Made by a program: the position numbers and the translations under genes. Source: Terriglobales bacterium (GTDB taxonomy: Bacteria > Acidobacteriota > Terriglobia > Terriglobales > Acidobacteriaceae). From it: a stretch of 64,000 bases of DNA. The notes below the pieces were generated by a model. It was not told where the DNA came from, did no database searches, and worked only from the letters and a program-made list of their open reading frames with translations. Of the stretch, positions 1-10,453 are shown one piece after another; position 1 is the first letter of the stretch, and each line of letters starts with the position of its first letter. The stretch is taken from positions 1 through 64,000 of the forward strand of contig JAICWP010000010.1 in assembly GCA_025934735.1 (NCBI GenBank), written 5' to 3'.

Positions 1-96
1 CCTCTGCTTTTGTTTGCAGTCGCCGCTCTGGCAAGCTACATCCCAGCCCGCCGCGCCACCAGGGTAGATCCGATGCGTGCCCTTCGCGAGGCATGA
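1..96 (+). CDS. ABC transporter permease, C-terminal end (partial)
   Basis: The first 31 codons visible, ending in TGA, encode the tail of a membrane protein. A hydrophobic segment (LLLFAVAALASYIPA) is followed by RRATRVDPMRALREA. This ending is the hallmark of FtsX/MacB-type ABC permeases, including the large permeases common in Acidobacteriota: the last transmembrane helix, then a cytoplasmic RRA-(T)-x-(V/I)-DPMxALR tail. The 5' part lies outside the window, so the substrate cannot be judged. The identification rests on the tail motif only. Confidence 0.8.
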   Translation, partial: PLLLFAVAALASYIPARRATRVDPMRALREA

Positions 97-411
97 ATTT
101 GTCGGGTTTAGATCCGAATTCGAGTCTACTGCTGTTTGCTGGACCTGCAAATTAACCGCTACCAAAGCCGAATTGTGCTAATCGAGCAAGTATGGTCGGC
201 TAACCCGAAGGCATCCGGCTTCCACGGTGCGGATTGGTACTGACAAGTCGGCTTGTCGGAAGCAATGAGATCGTGCCCGATTGACGGGCAATTCGGAAGT
301 CATCCAGCTAAAGTGGAAACCGACCAGCGACCCACTCCATAAATCAGGCGGACGGACACAGCCGTGGGGAAGAAAGAGTTTGAGAGATGTTTGCGCACCC
401 CTGCAACCCGG
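97..411. other. Intergenic region without a recognisable gene
   Basis: About 315 bases separate the permease end from the convergent gene at 412. I see only weak short hairpins near 240-256 and 273-289, neither followed by a T-tract, and no convincing reading frame or promoter. Confidence 0.4.
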
Positions 412-1401
412 CTACTCCACCGCGTTGCCGTAAGTGGGAATATCCTGCTGCACCAGGAACAGCAGGGTCTGGGCGCGGTCGCTCCATTCACTTTGCGGAT
501 ATTGGGAAATGACCTGCTGCGCCACCGCGATGGCATGCGCCTTGGCCTGGTCCGAATCCTTGGGTTTCTCTTCCGTTTTATAAATCTGAATCAGCGCCGC
601 CTGGCGCCAGGCGGCATCGTAGAGGGCTTCGGGTGCATCCGGCGAGCCGGGGCGCCCGCGGGCATACTTCTCGTAAATTTCGGACTCCTTCTTGGGGCAG
701 CTGGAAGTGCCTTGCCAATCCCCGCAAAGCTTGTTCTCGATCAAGTGAAAGGCGGCACGGTCGGCCCACTTGGTGTTGGGATACTTCTTGATCACCTTCT
801 TCATCAGGTCTTCATTCATGCCTTCGCGCAGGTAAGCTTGCCGGGCGTGGGAGGAAGGGCGGCTCATCACATCCGCGCGGTCGAGTTGCCACTTGACGTC
901 GGCGGCGCGGTAAAGCGCCTCGCCGGCCAGGGGCGAGGTGGGGAAGTACTCCTGGGTGCGCAGGTAGAGAAAGAAAGCGTCGCCGGCGGCGCCTTTGCGG
1001 CCGCCGCGCCGGCTGGCTTCGGCTTCGGCGTCAGCGGCAGCGCCATAAAGAATTTTGTCGCCGTTCGGAGTGGAGGCCGTAACCACACCCTTCCCCACAA
1101 TCCAGCCGCTGACGTCCCGCACATCGGCGACGTCGCTGTCGTCTTCCTGGGTGATGGGATTGTCGCTGCGCTGTCCGGCCAGCGTGGCAAACACGTGCAG
1201 CCACTGATTACTGTGCTCGATGATGGCCACCTCGCGGCCGCGCTCGATCTGCGCCAGTTTCGCCGCATTGCGATCCGGAGAGATATAAATGCTGGCCTGG
1301 CGGATCATGACCCCGCGCTGGGTTGTCTGCTCGGCAGCATAGGCGGAGAACGGAACTGCGAAGATTACCGCGATAATGAATATTCTGACAATAGGACGCA
1401 T
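412..1401 (-). CDS. Exported SH3-domain / TPR-like protein
   Basis: This is a 329-residue protein. Residues 1-22 form a clear signal peptide (hydrophobic core IFIIAVIFAVPFSAYA ending in an AxA-type site), so it acts outside the cytoplasm. Residues about 30-100 look like a bacterial SH3 domain (surface-exposed copies and repeats of VAIIEHSNQWLHV type), a fold often used for cell-wall or protein binding. The rest is helical, with repeated elements such as YPNTKWADRAAFHL and YPQSEWSDRAQTLL, which resemble the BamD/YbgF type of TPR-like repeat. Two cysteines in the middle (LCGDW, SSCPKK) could form a disulfide. It lies downstream of the M16 peptidase pair on the same strand, about 140 bases away, so co-transcription is possible. 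Its specific function is unknown. Confidence 0.75.
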   Translation of the reverse strand: MRPIVRIFIIAVIFAVPFSAYAAEQTTQRGVMIRQASIYISPDRNAAKLAQIERGREVAIIEHSNQWLHVFATLAGQRSDNPITQEDDSDVADVRDVSGWIVGKGVVTASTPNGDKILYGAAADAEAEASRRGGRKGAAGDAFFLYLRTQEYFPTSPLAGEALYRAADVKWQLDRADVMSRPSSHARQAYLREGMNEDLMKKVIKKYPNTKWADRAAFHLIENKLCGDWQGTSSCPKKESEIYEKYARGRPGSPDAPEALYDAAWRQAALIQIYKTEEKPKDSDQAKAHAIAVAQQVISQYPQSEWSDRAQTLLFLVQQDIPTYGNAVE

Positions 1402-1476
1402 AGTTGTTCGACCTTGGTGCCGCTCCTAAGGGTTTCTTTCGCCCCGCTGGGGCTCACGCTCATATTTCGACAGGTT

Positions 1477-1496
1477 CCCCGGGCTTACGCCCGGGG
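1477..1496. repeat. Palindromic intergenic hairpin
   Basis: An 8-bp perfect stem (CCCCGGGC / GCCCGGGG) with loop TTAC lies between the SH3 protein gene and the M16 pair. It has no T-tract on either side. Similar GC-rich palindromes occur near 25400, 29095 and 56257, so it looks like a dispersed hairpin repeat rather than a terminator. Confidence 0.45.
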
Positions 1497-1541
1497 CTAC
1501 ATTCTTTCGCCGCTAAGCGGCTACCGACTCCCGACTACCAA

Positions 1542-3149
1542 CTACCGTTCTCTCGCCGTTTCAAACATGTCCGCCGCTTTCACCACCCTAATATTAGCGC
1601 GCGGAATGTTCAGCGAGTAGGCCGCCCACTGCTTGTCCTGGTCCAGCATCTGCTGTTTGTCCGGGGGAACGGGCTGCGCGATGTGGTATTCCTCCGGCGT
1701 CTTGGACTGCACATTCGTGTCGCCGGCGATATCGCTCGCCAGCTTTCCGCCATTCGCCTCGCTGGTCACGATTACGTAATCCAGGTTCTGCGCCTGCAGG
1801 TATTTTTTGATGGCGGCGTTTACCTGCTCCGGCGTGACCGCGTCAATGCGCGCGAGCATCTGCTCCAAATAGCCCTGGTCGCGCATGCCATAAAACATGT
1901 CGTCCAGCCGGTAACCCAACTGGCGCCAGACGCTTTCAGCATAGTTCAGGTACAGGGCGCGGGCTTTGATTTTGGCCGCGGCCACCTGCTCCGGGGTCAT
2001 GCCCTCGCGCCCGAAGCGGTCCAGTTCGGCGGTCATGGCCTTCAGGATGAAGTGGGTGTACTGATGGCCGACAGGCCGGATCCAGATGCTGAAGTACTGC
2101 TGGTCGCGTGACGTGGTGGGCGGCGGGAACAGGAACTGCGGGCGACCGTACTGATATTCGATATAGGAGTAGTCGCCGTAGTTATAACCGCGCTCTTCGC
2201 GAATTTCCTGGTAGAGCCGGGCAAAGCTGTCGCGGTGCACGCCCAGGAAGACGTTGGCCACGAACATCGGCCAATACTCAGCATCGCTGCGCTTCAGGGA
2301 AATGGGATAGCCCAGGTGCAGCCCGGTGGCAATGGCGTTGGGCTGGGTAATGATGAGCAGGTGCCGTCCTGGGGCCACCACGGAGCGCGCCAGGTTGGCC
2401 GGGCGATATACCGGCTCCCCAGCCGGCAGCGCCGCCATCAGCCGGCTCAGATCCTGCTCGTTGTTGATGGTGGTGGCCACGTACATGTTCCCCGTGGTGT
2501 AGTACTGTTTGTAGAACGAGTTGAGGTCAGCGGGTGTAATGGCCTGCAGCCCCTTCACGGTGCCCAGGGCCAGATGGCCCAGCGCCGTGCCCGAGAATAC
2601 GTAATTGTCTAGCGCCAGTAACCCCAGGCTTTCTTCATCCTCGAAGCGCAGGCCGGACTGAATATCGGTGAGCGTGTCGCGGCGCAGCCGGTCCACTTCT
2701 TTGGGCAGCCACAGAGGCTGGGTAAACATCGGCCTGAGCACCCGCGCCACGTATTGGGCCCAGGACGCGCGCGGCACCATCACGGAAAAGGTTGTGGACT
2801 GCTTATCCACCAGCACGGTGGGAAATGCAGCATCGCCCCAGGGCCGCGTTATCTCGGCCAATTTCTGCGTGGTGACCGGGGCCTGGGGATTGCCGAAGCC
2901 GCCCTCGATCAAGGCGCGCGCCACCAGGTTGGCGGTGCCTTCCTTGCCGGCGGGATCGTCGGCCGCGCCGGTGCGCACCATGATCTTGACCTGATAGAGC
3001 GGGGAATTGGAGGACACCGTCACCAGGTTGGTGGGGAACACGTGCACCTTTTGCGGCTTGACGTGCTTGCTGGAGGGCATGTACTGCGCCGAAAGAGCGG
3101 CGGCTCCAAGCAGCAGCATGACGGCAATCAGGCAGGCGCGGCGCATCAT
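1542..3149 (-). CDS. M16 family peptidase, non-catalytic partner subunit
   Basis: This is a 535-residue protein of the insulinase/mitochondrial-processing-peptidase family (M16). It has a signal peptide at its N-terminus (MMRRACLIAVMLLLGAAALSAQ). The usual zinc site HxxEH is missing: the equivalent place reads TANLVARALIEGG. A conserved Arg/Tyr pair typical of the second M16 domain is present near residues 315-321 (REERGYNY). This matches two-chain bacterial M16 enzymes, in which one chain carries zinc and the other carries the R/Y pair that binds the substrate C-terminal side. The start at 3149 is chosen because its ATG overlaps the TGA of the upstream catalytic gene (ATGA) and directly precedes the signal peptide. 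A longer frame to 3203 lies inside the neighbour. The complex is expected in the periplasm. Confidence 0.88.
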   Translation of the reverse strand: MMRRACLIAVMLLLGAAALSAQYMPSSKHVKPQKVHVFPTNLVTVSSNSPLYQVKIMVRTGAADDPAGKEGTANLVARALIEGGFGNPQAPVTTQKLAEITRPWGDAAFPTVLVDKQSTTFSVMVPRASWAQYVARVLRPMFTQPLWLPKEVDRLRRDTLTDIQSGLRFEDEESLGLLALDNYVFSGTALGHLALGTVKGLQAITPADLNSFYKQYYTTGNMYVATTINNEQDLSRLMAALPAGEPVYRPANLARSVVAPGRHLLIITQPNAIATGLHLGYPISLKRSDAEYWPMFVANVFLGVHRDSFARLYQEIREERGYNYGDYSYIEYQYGRPQFLFPPPTTSRDQQYFSIWIRPVGHQYTHFILKAMTAELDRFGREGMTPEQVAAAKIKARALYLNYAESVWRQLGYRLDDMFYGMRDQGYLEQMLARIDAVTPEQVNAAIKKYLQAQNLDYVIVTSEANGGKLASDIAGDTNVQSKTPEEYHIAQPVPPDKQQMLDQDKQWAAYSLNIPRANIRVVKAADMFETARER

Positions 3150-4618
3150 TTTACCCCCGGTGCGGGAGCCGAGGCGGAAGCGCCCGCCGCGGGCCCCTGC
3201 CATAACGTGGTCACAATCCGTCCCTGCGGAGTGAAATATTCTTTCGCGTACCGGTCAATATCGCTTGGGCGGAGCGAATCAATCGCCTGCATCAATTCGT
3301 CAATGGCGTGCGGATCGCGATTGAACCGGTAATACCAGGCGAAGGTCTGGGCGATATCCAGCGTGGAATCCAGACCGGCCAGGAAATCGTTGCGCACCTT
3401 GCTCTTCACCACCTTCAGCACGCGCGCCGATCCAGGCTGCTGCGAAAAATGCTGCAGGTCGTCGGCGCCGCTGATCACGTCGTTCTGCACGTCGTTGACG
3501 TAGGCTTGCCCCTCTTTGCGGAAGCGGTCGAGCATCAGCTCGGAGTCCAGCAGCAGCAGGTGCGGGTCGGTGGACTGCAGAAGTTCCGTGCCGTCGAGGA
3601 TGGAAAAGCTAGTGACCGTCTGCTTCTGGTAGCGCAGCTTCTGGAAGAGCGGGGCGGAGCGCGAGACCAGCAGCTCCGGCAACACCATGGTGACCGCCGT
3701 CTCCTTGCTGCCGGGGTGCATGGCCGGAGTGTGATAGCCCACCACCAGCCGTGGCGAAACGTCAGCTTCCCAGTTCACGTGCACGTTCTTAGGCCCCTGC
3801 GGCGGCTGCTCGGCGGGAATTTGCGGCGGGTGCGACGGTTTCCAATCGCTGTAGTACTTCTCCACCTGGGCGAACACCGCCTTGGGCTCAACATTGCCCA
3901 CCACGATCAGGGCCACGTTATTGGGTTTGTAGTAGTTGCCATAAAACTCCCAGGCCGCGTCCCAGGCATTGGGCATGTTCTCCACATCTTTTTCATAGCC
4001 GATAACGGTGTGGCCGTAAGGATGGTGGGGAAAGGCCACGGGCGACATCTCCTCAATCATCTTTTCGCCGGGATCAGAAAAAACGCGCCGGTACTCGCCC
4101 AGCACGGCTCCGGCTTCTACCTGAAAGGTCTTGCGCTCGAGCTTGAGGTTTTTGAAACGCGAGGCTTCCAGCTGAATCAGCCCGGGCGTGGGTCCTAAGG
4201 GGCCTTGCACGGGGCCGACGAGATTGGAGGTGAAGGTGGTGGGGTGGTAGAAAGTGAGGTCGTAGTCAGTGAAGGCATTGTTGAAGGCGCCCAGGCGACG
4301 CATGGCTTGCTCGTAGCCGTCGGGCTGGCCATCGTATTCATGCAGGAACATGATGTGCTCGAACAAATGCGCCAGGCCGGTTTTGCCTGCCTGGGTTTCA
4401 TTGCGCGAGCCTGCCAGCACGACCGTGGCCCAGGTCGCCATGCCATGAAATTCAGGTGTGGGAATCACCACCACGTTCAGACCGTTGGGCAAGGCCTTGG
4501 TTTCGATCGGGTAGGGGAAGAATTTGGGAGCGGGCTTGGGCGGCTGGGCCAAGGCTGCGGCCGTTAAAACCAAAGTCAGGGACAGCGCCGCAGCAAAACG
4601 ACTTCTGGCTGGAATCAT
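3146..4618 (-). CDS. M16 family zinc peptidase, catalytic subunit
   Basis: This is a 490-residue exported metallopeptidase. Residues 1-24 are a signal peptide. The inverted zinc motif HLFEH is at residues 84-88 (His84, Glu87, His88), and a downstream Glu in the VLGEYRR region is a candidate third ligand. The segment VALIVVGNVEP is typical of the first M16 domain. M16 enzymes enclose and degrade short peptides. The gene is followed with a 4-base overlap by the non-catalytic partner, so the two chains are probably translated together and form a heterodimer. The ATG at 4618 is the natural start for the signal peptide. Confidence 0.92.
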   Translation of the reverse strand: MIPARSRFAAALSLTLVLTAAALAQPPKPAPKFFPYPIETKALPNGLNVVVIPTPEFHGMATWATVVLAGSRNETQAGKTGLAHLFEHIMFLHEYDGQPDGYEQAMRRLGAFNNAFTDYDLTFYHPTTFTSNLVGPVQGPLGPTPGLIQLEASRFKNLKLERKTFQVEAGAVLGEYRRVFSDPGEKMIEEMSPVAFPHHPYGHTVIGYEKDVENMPNAWDAAWEFYGNYYKPNNVALIVVGNVEPKAVFAQVEKYYSDWKPSHPPQIPAEQPPQGPKNVHVNWEADVSPRLVVGYHTPAMHPGSKETAVTMVLPELLVSRSAPLFQKLRYQKQTVTSFSILDGTELLQSTDPHLLLLDSELMLDRFRKEGQAYVNDVQNDVISGADDLQHFSQQPGSARVLKVVKSKVRNDFLAGLDSTLDIAQTFAWYYRFNRDPHAIDELMQAIDSLRPSDIDRYAKEYFTPQGRIVTTLWQGPAAGASASAPAPGVK

Positions 4619-4751
4619 CCATCTACCTCAACATCTGGGAACCCTGAATTCTACTAGAACCGGGCAGTCAGGAGTCCGGACTCAGCGGGAGATGCGCAAC
4701 GTGTCATGTTGAGTGAGGGCGCAGGATGACATTCCGTGGAATTAGAACTGA

Positions 4752-5840
4752 CTACCGGCTCCTGACCACCGACTCCGGCTTTTCCACGATTTCCGCCAGC
4801 ATCGCGGGCTCGACGTTGCCGCCGCTGATTACGGCCACGTTGATGCGCGTCTGCGGCAGTTCGTCGTGGTGGAAGAGGAAGGCGGCTACGGTGACGGCGC
4901 CGCTGGGTTCGGCCACCAGCCGCGGATTGGGCGCGAGCAGGCGCATCGCCTGGCGAATTTCTTCGTCGCTGACCGTGACGATTCCATCCACGTACTTGCG
5001 AATGTGGGCAAAAGAAATTTCCCCGACGCTCTGGGTGCGCAGGCCATCGGCAATGGTGCGCGTCGTCTCCTCAGCGCCCCAGGAAACCACGTGTCCGGCG
5101 CGCATGCTGGCCAGGGCGTCGGCGGCCAGTTCCGGTTCGACCCCGATTACCTTGCATCCGCTGCCGGACTGCTTGACCGCGACGGCAATGCCGCTGAGCA
5201 GCCCACCGCCGCCCACCGGCGCCAGGATGGTCTCCACCTCGGGCAGGTCTTCCAGAATTTCCAGGCCGATGGTGCCTTGCCCGGCGATGATGCTCTCATC
5301 GTTATAGGGCGGCACGATGACGTAGCCGTGCTGGGCTGCCAATTCCTCGGCACGGGTGCGGCGCTCCTCGCTCCCCGGCCCCACCAGCACCAGTTCCGCG
5401 CCCATGGCCGCGGTGCTTTCGCGCTTGATGGCGGGGGCGGTGCGCGGCATGACGATAACGGCACGAACGCCCAAAGCACGGGCGGCATAAGCCACGCCCT
5501 GCGCATGGTTGCCGCTGGAGTAGGCGATCACGCCCCGGCGGCGCTCTTCCTCATTGAGGGAAGCGATCTTGTTGTAGGCGCCACGCAGCTTGAAGGAGCC
5601 CACCGGTTGCAGGTTCTCCGGCTTGAGATAGAGTTCCCGCTGATCTTTAGAGTCTTCATGCTGCGGGATTTGCGAGAGCACCAGATGGGTGCGCACAATC
5701 ACGTCCTGCAGGCGCTGCTGAGCTTGCTTGATTTGTTCCAGGGTAACGATGGCGGCGATCTCCCGAAGAACGTTAAGTCTAGTGTAGCTGGTCCCAGAAG
5801 GTGAGTGTGAAACGTGGGTCCGTGTACCTTGGGTAGTCAA
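4752..5840 (-). CDS. Threonine/serine dehydratase (PLP-dependent)
   Basis: This 362-residue fold-type II PLP enzyme deaminates L-threonine to 2-oxobutyrate and ammonia, and often L-serine to pyruvate. The PLP lysine is Lys84 in PVGSFKLRG. The phosphate-binding glycine loop GGGGL is near residue 211, and SSGNHAQG is the substrate-binding loop. There is no C-terminal ACT regulatory domain, so it resembles the short catabolic form or a serine/threonine racemase-dehydratase more than the full biosynthetic IlvA. The start is uncertain. The first 30 residues look non-family, the codon at 5840 is TTG without a Shine-Dalgarno sequence, and homologues usually begin close to VTLEQIKQA at about residue 32. 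No ATG, GTG or TTG lies there. Confidence 0.88.
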   Translation of the reverse strand: MTTQGTRTHVSHSPSGTSYTRLNVLREIAAIVTLEQIKQAQQRLQDVIVRTHLVLSQIPQHEDSKDQRELYLKPENLQPVGSFKLRGAYNKIASLNEEERRRGVIAYSSGNHAQGVAYAARALGVRAVIVMPRTAPAIKRESTAAMGAELVLVGPGSEERRTRAEELAAQHGYVIVPPYNDESIIAGQGTIGLEILEDLPEVETILAPVGGGGLLSGIAVAVKQSGSGCKVIGVEPELAADALASMRAGHVVSWGAEETTRTIADGLRTQSVGEISFAHIRKYVDGIVTVSDEEIRQAMRLLAPNPRLVAEPSGAVTVAAFLFHHDELPQTRINVAVISGGNVEPAMLAEIVEKPESVVRSR

Positions 5841-6005
5841 GGTGATGGCTGTCCCGGGTCCCTCAGGGGGCTAAAACCCGCAATTCTGCTGGTCGTGACG
5901 GCTCGGGTAAATCCGAGCCCTTCGGAAGGATATATCCAGATTTCTAATACGGAACCGCTGCAGAACCCGCCAGACGCGAGATGCGCCGGACACCCACTCT
6001 ATCGC

Positions 6006-6197
6006 CTATGCTGATTTCCGGTGCCCCCGCGACCAGCCGCCTTCAGGGTCGCCAGCATATGCCGTTTTCCTGATCGCTCCGCACTGGGTGCAGATGACAA
6101 TATAGACCCGGCCTATGTCGCCACTCCAAGCGTCACATCTGACTTCCTCGGTCTCTTTCCACTCCAGCTTGCCGCCGCAGAAGGGGCAGGTGTCCAT
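6006..6197 (-). CDS. Small zinc-ribbon protein
   Basis: A 63-residue protein is read from the ATG at 6197 (MDTCPFCGG); a further in-frame start upstream would add eight residues. Two CxxC knuckles (CPFC near the N-terminus and CTQC about 30 residues on) form a classic zinc ribbon, and the C-terminus is basic and glycine-rich. No enzymatic domain is visible. Such proteins often bind nucleic acid or act as structural zinc proteins, but the role here is unknown. It sits between threonine dehydratase and RNase J on the same strand. Confidence 0.55.
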   Translation of the reverse strand: MDTCPFCGGKLEWKETEEVRCDAWSGDIGRVYIVICTQCGAIRKTAYAGDPEGGWSRGHRKSA

Positions 6198-6344
6198 CAC
6201 AGTTCTCAACGCCTCTGGCACTTATGTCGGCAATCGTAGCACCAGTTCCCAAAAACGGAAAGGTGTGACGGTTGACGGCTGTCACTGCAGCATCCGCGTG
6301 ACCGATGTGACGAGCCTCGTGCCACGTTCCCTTGTGGAAAGTTC

Positions 6345-8009
<1,665 letters not shown>

Positions 8010-8577
8010 GTTGGAATACTTGGATGCTAGCACAACGCTTGCCCGCGGACTCTACGAGGAACGTGGGCTCCACCTTCTCCTGGGTCTGGAGCTGCTGCCG
8101 GATGGCTTCAATCTGCTCCTCGCTTAACCGGAAGCTGGCCAGCATTTTGCCTTTGCCGGGCTTGCGGAAACGTATGCTGGCGGATTTATCCCACACAATG
8201 TAGTCGCGGCCCAGATTCTCGATCAGCATGAGCATGTAAAACGGATCGGCCATGGAATAGAGCGACCCGCCGTAGTGGGTGCCGACAAAATTCGCATTCC
8301 AGAAGCGCAGCTTCATTTCCACGTCAATGGCGCGCCAGTCCGGCTGCAGGCGGGTAACGCGGATACCGGCGCCCAGGAAAGGGGGCCAGAAGTTCATGAC
8401 ATGACGCATGTGGCGTTTCATAGCTGATTACCATAATCCCTACATGTGTCCGAAGCTTCCGCTGATTTGGGAGTGAATGACTGGCTGAGGTTTTCCAGGG
8501 CAGGTCCGCAGTGTGCGGACCCTATAAGAGCTTTTCTTGTGAGCTGAGATTTTCTGCCGCCGCTGGGGGCGCGTGTG

Positions 8578-8793
8578 TCAGACAGCCGTTGCTTCGCTGT
8601 AGTGCGTACGGGCGTACTGCAGCAGTTCGCGCTTGCTTGACAGGCCGAGCTTGCTGAGCACCGACTGGACGTACACTGCGACTGAAGCATCCTCCGGATC
8701 GAGAAGCACCTCTTCGATCTCTCGTTCCTTCAGGCCCGCGGCCAGGGATTTGAGCACTAGCTCTTCTTCAGTTGTGAATGTGTGGTTGTGCAT
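8578..8793 (-). CDS. Small LuxR/GerE-type helix-turn-helix protein
   Basis: A 71-residue protein consists of little more than a LuxR-type DNA-binding domain. It starts TTEEELVLKSLAAGLKEREI and ends with the recognition-helix-like VQSVLSKLGLSSKRELLQYA. There is no receiver or sensor domain. The usual TVKxHxxxIxxKL element is modified (AVYVQSVLSKLGL), and an acidic insertion (LLDPEDAS) separates the helices. Stand-alone HTH proteins of this kind occur in Acidobacteriota, but their targets are unknown. The ATG at 8793 is preceded by GGCGG. Confidence 0.6.
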   Translation of the reverse strand: MHNHTFTTEEELVLKSLAAGLKEREIEEVLLDPEDASVAVYVQSVLSKLGLSSKRELLQYARTHYSEATAV

Positions 8794-8828
8794 GGTTACC
8801 GCCTGTCTTAAGCACCAGAATCAGGTTG

Positions 8829-8978
8829 TCAGACGGCCGCGCCCCGGCCGCTCACCAACTGGACGACGAGGACTATCAACGCAATCACCAGAAGCAGGTG
8901 GATAAGGGCTCCGGCAACGTGGAAACCAAATCCGAGGAGCCACAGAACCAGCAGAATCACGAAAATTGTCCAGAGCAT
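8829..8978 (-). CDS. 49-residue two-helix membrane protein (lmo0937-like)
   Basis: This short gene encodes MLWTIFVILLVLWLLGFG at its start, then HVAGALIHLLLVIALIVLVV and a short polar tail (QLVSGRGAAV). That gives two closely spaced transmembrane helices. The pattern matches the widespread lmo0937/DUF5670 family of tiny membrane proteins, often stress-associated in soil bacteria. The start is supported by AAGGAG eight bases upstream of the ATG. It lies just upstream of the LuxR-type HTH gene on the same strand. The exact role is unknown. Confidence 0.8.
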   Translation of the reverse strand: MLWTIFVILLVLWLLGFGFHVAGALIHLLLVIALIVLVVQLVSGRGAAV

Positions 8979-9192
8979 TGCGCCTCTCCTTGCACACCCC
9001 TTATCGTGCGCTTTTACTCTGATTCATCCTGCGCTCTTTGGGTTGCAGTTGACCCTCGGGGTTCATTTCGAGTGGCGGCAGATTACATATCCAGCGAGTG
9101 CGGCAAAAATTGGGGCCGGGCCTTATTTCCCCGAAGACGAGCCTGCACCCGGCGTTCGCAGGATTGCTCGCCGGTTGAGGAGGGCGTACCGC

Positions 9193-9225
9193 AAAAAAAG
9201 GGGGCGCTTGCAAACAAGCGCCCCC
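9193..9225 (-). terminator. Rho-independent terminator of the PRC-barrel gene
   Basis: Read on the minus strand, a perfect 11-bp stem (GGGGGCGCTTG pairing with CAAGCGCCCCC) with a 4-nt loop is followed by seven Ts. It lies 22 bases after the stop of the PRC-barrel gene. Confidence 0.92.
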
Positions 9226-9246
9226 TTGCAATGGCAGAGATTTCAG

Positions 9247-9753
9247 CTATCCGACCTTACGCGTCGGCTCCGGGCGCACGCCGCTAGCGCCCGGCCGGTC
9301 ACAGATAGTGGCGCGGTTCCGTACGACTTCATCCTGGAAGGTGACAAAGCGCCGGCTCAATGGCGACTGGCTAGGAATTTCTCGTCCGGTCGGCTGGGAC
9401 GAGCCGGTCCAGGAACTCCGGTATGAAGTTTCGTACTGCTGAAACTTCTGCTTGTCTTCCAAGACTTTCTCGTCGAGTGCCGGAAAGCGTTCGATCTGGT
9501 TCTTGGTCAGGCTAACCTCGAAGTCGTCATCGTGGCTTGCCGAAGGCCGCACCTCGGTGGGCGGGACCAAGAACCTTCGGCTCTTCAACCATCCACCCGT
9601 GTCGATCACCAGGTATTGGATTTGTCCGCTGTCGGAGTCAAAGATCACGTCGTCCACTTTGCCCAGCTTCTCGTCTCCAGGTCCATAAACCGCTGAGCCG
9701 CGGATGTCGTCGATGTCTTTGTTGAATCGGTAGTCACGCAGTGTGCTGTACAT
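9247..9753 (-). CDS. PRC-barrel domain protein
   Basis: This 168-residue protein has a PRC-barrel in its first about 85 residues (RGSAVYGPGDEKLGKVDDVIF, then QIQYLVIDTGGWLKSRRFLVPP). PRC-barrels occur in photosynthetic reaction-centre H subunits, RimM and many stand-alone stress-related proteins, where they bind proteins or RNA. The second half is polar and low in structure. Translation should be strong: AAAGGAGGTTAA directly precedes the ATG at 9753, a near-complete match to the anti-Shine-Dalgarno sequence. It is a single-gene unit with its own terminator. It sits near the lmo0937-like and HTH genes, a grouping seen around general stress functions (inference). Confidence 0.85.
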   Translation of the reverse strand: MYSTLRDYRFNKDIDDIRGSAVYGPGDEKLGKVDDVIFDSDSGQIQYLVIDTGGWLKSRRFLVPPTEVRPSASHDDDFEVSLTKNQIERFPALDEKVLEDKQKFQQYETSYRSSWTGSSQPTGREIPSQSPLSRRFVTFQDEVVRNRATICDRPGASGVRPEPTRKVG

Positions 9754-10453
9754 TTAACCTCCTTTAGGAAATCTGAGGCTAGCGTGATTCCTGAGCGCAT
9801 TCAACCTCCATGCGGGGATGTGTGTTGCTGAATATGCTGAGACTTGCCCTCTGATTCCGGCAATGGCTCTTACGACTGCATTTTACAAAAGGTAAGTATG
9901 TACTTTACGCAAGGCCACCTGAACTCATTCGCGGCGAACTTCTTCCCGCATGGCAAAGATGTCGAAAGATGCCCAGCACGCCGAAGCTAAGTCCACTCCC
10001 TTGGGCGGGAATCCGGCTTGCACGAACCGCTGCCACGCACCGATGTGTGTGCCGCAGTCATCCGAGCCTGGCATTCTCCCCTCTTGGGTTCGGAGAACTC
10101 TCATTCCAGGCGATCCAGTTTTTGGGGCGACGTCAGCCTCACCGTTGTCCAATATAAAATTCGTTTGTGCTGTCGCTGACTGTCTGGTGCCGGAGACACG
10201 TTGAGATTACTCTAGGCTAGCAGCCATAATATCCGGCAGTACAGAACCTGCGCCAGGCTAGGACTTTTGGAAAGCGGTCAGCCCAAAAAATCTCTCCTCG
10301 CGAATTCTCAATTGGAACTAAGCAGAAATACCCGTCAGGTTAGTGTGTTAACCCTAGTCCGGCACCGGCTCCCTGTCGCTTATAGTGCGTTCCATCTGGC
10401 CACCTTCAAGAGTGTTGACGCACACCGAGTGGGCGGCCCCAGGGAGGGGCGCC
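9754..10453. other. 700-base intergenic region without a supported gene
   Basis: The region separates the PRC-barrel gene and the divergent glycosidase gene. Several short frames overlap here on both strands, but none has a Shine-Dalgarno sequence or domain-like composition. The last 20 bases contain the AGGGAGGGG ribosome site of the glycosidase. The region must hold the promoters for both flanking genes, yet I could not identify a confident pair of -35/-10 boxes. Confidence 0.4.

Noticed and set aside
9925-10204. Short genes between PRC-barrel and glycosidase genes
   Set aside because: The overlapping frames on both strands lack ribosome sites and have no family-like sequence.
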